From Roseateles saccharophilus (GTDB lineage Bacteria > Pseudomonadota > Gammaproteobacteria > Burkholderiales > Burkholderiaceae_C), in assembly GCF_004342485.1 (NCBI RefSeq), contig NZ_SMBU01000002.1:1-64000 (forward strand): a stretch of 64,000 bases of DNA, read 5' to 3'. The notes under the pieces were generated by a model. That model was not told where the DNA came from and did not search any database. It worked only from the letters and a program-made list of their open reading frames with translations. The translations under genes and the position numbers were made by a program. Shown here in pieces: positions 61,456 through 64,000 of this stretch; the first letter of the stretch is position 1, and the number at the start of each line of letters is the position of its first letter.

Positions 61456-62577
61456 ATGAAACCTCTGGACGACCCCCGACACGACCGTGAAGCGGGCTCT
61501 CGCGACGAAACGCGCGACACGACGCGCACCGACGACACCCGCATCGGCGCCGTGCGCGCGCTGATCAGCCCGGCCCTGCTGCTGGAGGAGCTGCCCATCC
61601 CCGACGCGACGCTGTCCCTCGTCGAGCGGGCGCGCCAGCAGATCAGCGCCATCCTGCACGGCTGCGACGACCGCCTGCTCGTCGTCGTCGGCCCCTGCTC
61701 CATCCACGACCACGACCAGGCGATGGACTACGCCCGGCTGCTGAAGGCCGCGAGCGACGAGCTCAGCCGCGACCTGCTGGTGGTGATGCGCGTCTACTTC
61801 GAGAAGCCGCGCACGACGGTGGGTTGGAAGGGCTATATCAACGACCCGCGCCTGGACGGCAGTTTCCACATGAACGAGGGCCTGCGCCTGGCGCGCCAGC
61901 TGCTGCTCGACGTGAACGGCCTGGGCCTGCCGGCGGGCACCGAGTTCCTGGACCTGCTGTCGCCGCAGTACATCTCCGACCTGATCGCCTGGGGCGCCAT
62001 CGGTGCGCGCACCACCGAGAGCCAGAGCCACCGCCAGCTCGCCTCGGGCCTTTCCTGCCCGGTCGGCTTCAAGAACGGCACCGACGGCGGCATCAAGGTC
62101 GCCAGCGACGCCGTGCTGGCCGCCAGCAGCGCGCACGCCTTCATGGGCATGACCAAGATGGGCACGGCCGCCATCTTCGAGACGCGCGGCAACCAGGACT
62201 GCCACGTCATCCTGCGCGGCGGCAAGGCGCCCAACTACGACGCCGCTTCCGTCGCCGCCGCCTGCGAGGCGCTGAAGGCCTCGGGCCTGCGCGAGCAGGT
62301 CATGATCGACTTCTCGCACGCCAACTCCAGCAAGAAGTACGAGCGCCAGGTGGACGTGGGCCGCGACGTGGCGGCGCAGATCGCGGCCGGCGACGCACGC
62401 ATCACCGGCGTGATGATCGAGAGCCATCTGCAGCCCGGCCGCCAGGACCTGGCCGAGGGCCAGACCCGGGCCGACCTGAAGCCGGGCGTGTCCATCACCG
62501 ACGCCTGCCTGGGCTGGGCCCAGACCGAACCGCTGCTGCGCGAGCTGGCCGCGGCCGTCCAGAAACGCCGCGGCTGA
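61456..62577 (+). CDS. 3-deoxy-7-phosphoheptulonate synthase (class I)
   Basis: A 373-residue DAHP synthase, the first step of aromatic amino acid synthesis, joining PEP and erythrose 4-phosphate. Motifs: [66 protein letters not shown] and [17 protein letters not shown]. Metal ligands include the Cys of GPCS. ATG 61456 has GGAG six bases upstream; ATG 61444 is in frame and inside a GCGGGCT/AGCCCGC hairpin loop. Which of Phe, Tyr or Trp inhibits it cannot be told. Confidence 0.95.
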   Translation: MKPLDDPRHDREAGSRDETRDTTRTDDTRIGAVRALISPALLLEELPIPDATLSLVERARQQISAILHGCDDRLLVVVGPCSIHDHDQAMDYARLLKAASDELSRDLLVVMRVYFEKPRTTVGWKGYINDPRLDGSFHMNEGLRLARQLLLDVNGLGLPAGTEFLDLLSPQYISDLIAWGAIGARTTESQSHRQLASGLSCPVGFKNGTDGGIKVASDAVLAASSAHAFMGMTKMGTAAIFETRGNQDCHVILRGGKAPNYDAASVAAACEALKASGLREQVMIDFSHANSSKKYERQVDVGRDVAAQIAAGDARITGVMIESHLQPGRQDLAEGQTRADLKPGVSITDACLGWAQTEPLLRELAAAVQKRRG

Positions 62578-62593
62578 ACGCGACGGAGACCTC

Positions 62594-63265
62594 ATGAACC
62601 AAGACCAACTCAAGCAACTCGTCGGCCGCGCGGCCCTGGACTACGTCCCCGCCGGCCAGATCCTCGGCGTCGGCACCGGCTCGACGGTGGACTGCTTCAT
62701 CGACGCCCTCGCGGCTGAAATCGCCAAGGGGGCCATCGCCATCCCCGGCACCGTGTCCAGCTCGGAGCGCTCGACCCAGCGCCTCATCAAGCACGGCATC
62801 AAGGTGCTCGATGCGAGCGAGGTCACCGGCCTGGCTGTCTACATCGACGGCGCCGACGAGATCGACGGCCGCGGCTATATGGTCAAGGGCGGCGGTGCCG
62901 CGCTGACGCGCGAGAAGATCGTCGCCGACCTGGCCGGGAAGTTCGTCTGCATCGCCGACGAATCCAAGCTCGTGCAGACACTGGGCGCCTTCCCGCTGCC
63001 GGTCGAGATCATCCCGATGGCCGCCGCGCAGCTGACGCGGCGCTTCGCGAAGATAGGCGGCACGGCCAGCCTGCGCGCCGGCGTCGTCACCGACAACGGC
63101 GGCCACATCCTTGACGTGCGCGGCCTGTCCATCACCGACCCGCTGGGCTTCGAGGCCGAGGTCAACCAGTGGCCCGGCGTCGTCACGGTCGGCGTGTTCG
63201 CGCGTCACAAGGCCAGTGTCTGCCTGCTGGGCGGCGCGGGTGGCGTGAAGACGCTGACTTTCTGA
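62594..63265 (+). CDS. rpiA: Ribose-5-phosphate isomerase A
   Basis: A 223-residue isomerase interconverting ribose 5-phosphate and ribulose 5-phosphate. Motifs: [35 protein letters not shown] (catalytic acids) and [15 protein letters not shown]. Lys and Asp of GGGA/ADE blocks form the active site. Located 16 bases after the DAHP synthase gene, so probably co-transcribed. Confidence 0.96.
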   Translation: MNQDQLKQLVGRAALDYVPAGQILGVGTGSTVDCFIDALAAEIAKGAIAIPGTVSSSERSTQRLIKHGIKVLDASEVTGLAVYIDGADEIDGRGYMVKGGGAALTREKIVADLAGKFVCIADESKLVQTLGAFPLPVEIIPMAAAQLTRRFAKIGGTASLRAGVVTDNGGHILDVRGLSITDPLGFEAEVNQWPGVVTVGVFARHKASVCLLGGAGGVKTLTF

Positions 63266-63275
63266 GCCTGGCCGC

Positions 63276-63860
63276 ATGCCGCGCCGCGAACCGCCCGGTT
63301 TCGATGCGGCGGCGCACGAGCGGCATCACTGGTGGCGCAGCCTGCTGCTGAAGCTGGCCCTGTGCTCGGGCGTGAGCGCCCTGCTGTGGTGGTCGAGCGG
63401 ATGGGCCGGCCTGCTCGTCAGCGTGATGCTGTGGGCGCGCGCCCTCGCCGGCGACCTGATGGCCTTGCTTGAAACGGCCTGGCGCTCGCTGCGCCAACTG
63501 GCCTTCCGGCCGGTGCAGGGGCATTTCTACCAGTTCAAGGGTCAGCGCATCCGCGTCGTCGACGACGACCTCGACGCGCACCGCTGGATCGCGCTGCAAG
63601 ACCTCGCGACGGCGCTCGGCGCGCCCATGCCGGCGGCCGTATTCAGGCGGCGCCAGCCGCAGGCGCTGCGCGAGCGGCCCGATGGCGTCTACCTGCTCGA
63701 CCAGGCCGCGCTGGCCTGGCTGGGCGAGCAGCGCAGCGAGCGCGCCGGGCGGCTGCGGCTGTGGGTGGAGCGCGAGGTCTGGTACCCGGCGCGGGGCCGT
63801 CGGGCCGGCTACAGGCAAAAAGGGGCGCCCGGCAACGGGTTGGACACCCCCGAGGGCTGA
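63276..63860 (+). CDS. Membrane protein of unknown function
   Basis: A 194-residue protein with two predicted membrane helices (about residues 20-40 and 43-62) and a cytoplasmic C-terminal part containing FYQFKGQRIRVVDDDLDAHR and a conserved-looking RWIALQDLATALG, which resembles the DNA-binding-like Bro/KilA fragment seen in some envelope proteins. I do not recognise the family. It starts 11 bases after rpiA. Confidence 0.75.
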   Translation: MPRREPPGFDAAAHERHHWWRSLLLKLALCSGVSALLWWSSGWAGLLVSVMLWARALAGDLMALLETAWRSLRQLAFRPVQGHFYQFKGQRIRVVDDDLDAHRWIALQDLATALGAPMPAAVFRRRQPQALRERPDGVYLLDQAALAWLGEQRSERAGRLRLWVEREVWYPARGRRAGYRQKGAPGNGLDTPEG

Positions 63861-63914
63861 GCCGCGGCGATGGTCGCTGGGCAGGCACCGGCGTGGCCGG
63901 TGCTGGAGCTCATC

Positions 63915-64000
63915 TCAGAAGGTTTCCCAGTCGCCGTCGTCGCTGGTGGGCGCGGGAGTCGGGACGGGCGCGGCCGGCCGCGGCGCGGTGACGGGCGTGG
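63915..64000 (-). CDS. Methyl-accepting chemotaxis protein, C-terminal tail (rest outside the window)
   Basis: Read on the minus strand, the last 27 or so residues are a Pro/Ala-rich flexible linker followed by DDGDWETF and a TGA stop. The DWETF ending is the C-terminal pentapeptide that tethers CheR and CheB in high-abundance chemoreceptors. Composition fits a receptor whose body lies beyond base 64000. It is convergent with the gene at 63276. Confidence 0.7.
   Translation of the reverse strand, partial: TPVTAPRPAAPVPTPAPTSDDGDWETF

Noticed and set aside
60406-62613. Minus-strand open frame continuing past the LysR start across the EamA and DAHP synthase genes
   Set aside because: The LysR protein starts at 60405 with its helix-turn-helix; the upstream extension is repetitive Gln/His/Arg-rich shadow sequence opposite two well-supported genes.
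63885-63903. Perfect GCACCGGC/GCCGGTGC hairpin between convergent genes
   Set aside because: No T-run on either strand, so it is not called a terminator.

Overview
The window is high-GC (roughly two thirds G+C), densely coded bacterial chromosome. The pairing of aat with bpt, a PEP-CTERM protein of the FxDxF type, the dapA-bamC pair, a quinone-type pyrD and the general gene style point to a betaproteobacterium of the order Burkholderiales (Rubrivivax/Leptothrix/Roseateles-like). I saw no rRNA gene, tRNA gene or CRISPR array. This placement is inference from gene content, not from a search.

Layout. 1-761: 3' end of an IS110-family element abutting the bpt stop codon. 762-4038 (minus): mcp-aat-bpt, a chemoreceptor translationally linked to the two aminoacyl-tRNA-protein transferases of the N-degron pathway. 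4090-6546: ArsC/Spx-like protein, Amt ammonium transporter, riboflavin synthase. 6608-16683: an extended kdp potassium locus, in order 31-aa protein, kdpF, kdpA, kdpB, a TorF-family porin, kdpC, corA, a 225-bp MITE-like insertion, kdpD, kdpE. 16817-17546: a lipoprotein form of RidA and a doubtful small ORF. 17834-21278: a tightly coupled three-gene operon of a thiamine-diphosphate enzyme and two citrate-synthase-fold proteins, whose reaction I cannot name; this is the best candidate for an undescribed system. 21266-26191: TonB-dependent receptor divergent from a periplasmic binding protein and a hybrid-less sensor kinase. 26163-27277: a broken acyltransferase. 27456-31591: aconitase and a divergent MATE exporter.

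31673-42352 is one long co-directional run: BMP-type nucleoside binding protein, small membrane protein, ABC ATPase, two permeases, cytidine deaminase, purine nucleoside phosphorylase, deoC, deoA, then trmB, coaBC and dut. The first nine genes import nucleosides and strip them to bases and sugar phosphates. 42409-45853: SlyD-like isomerase, ribosomal oxygenase with an unknown partner, a small Ala-rich lipoprotein with a long leader, and an MBL-fold hydrolase. 45891-49919 (minus): dapA-bamC-MBL, and an MFS transporter/41-aa protein/methyltransferase set joined by ATGA overlaps. 49933-51294: exported amidohydrolase. 51335-51594: a second inverted-repeat element. 51611-57116: parE, a GNAT acetyltransferase, a lytic transglycosylase and parC. 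57278-64000: PEP-CTERM protein, BamE-like lipoprotein, pyrD, LysR/EamA divergent pair, DAHP synthase, rpiA, an unknown membrane protein, and the 3' tail of a second chemoreceptor.

Start codons were chosen by eye from family alignments known to me, ribosome-binding sites and overlaps. All functional calls rest on motif recognition, without database searches.
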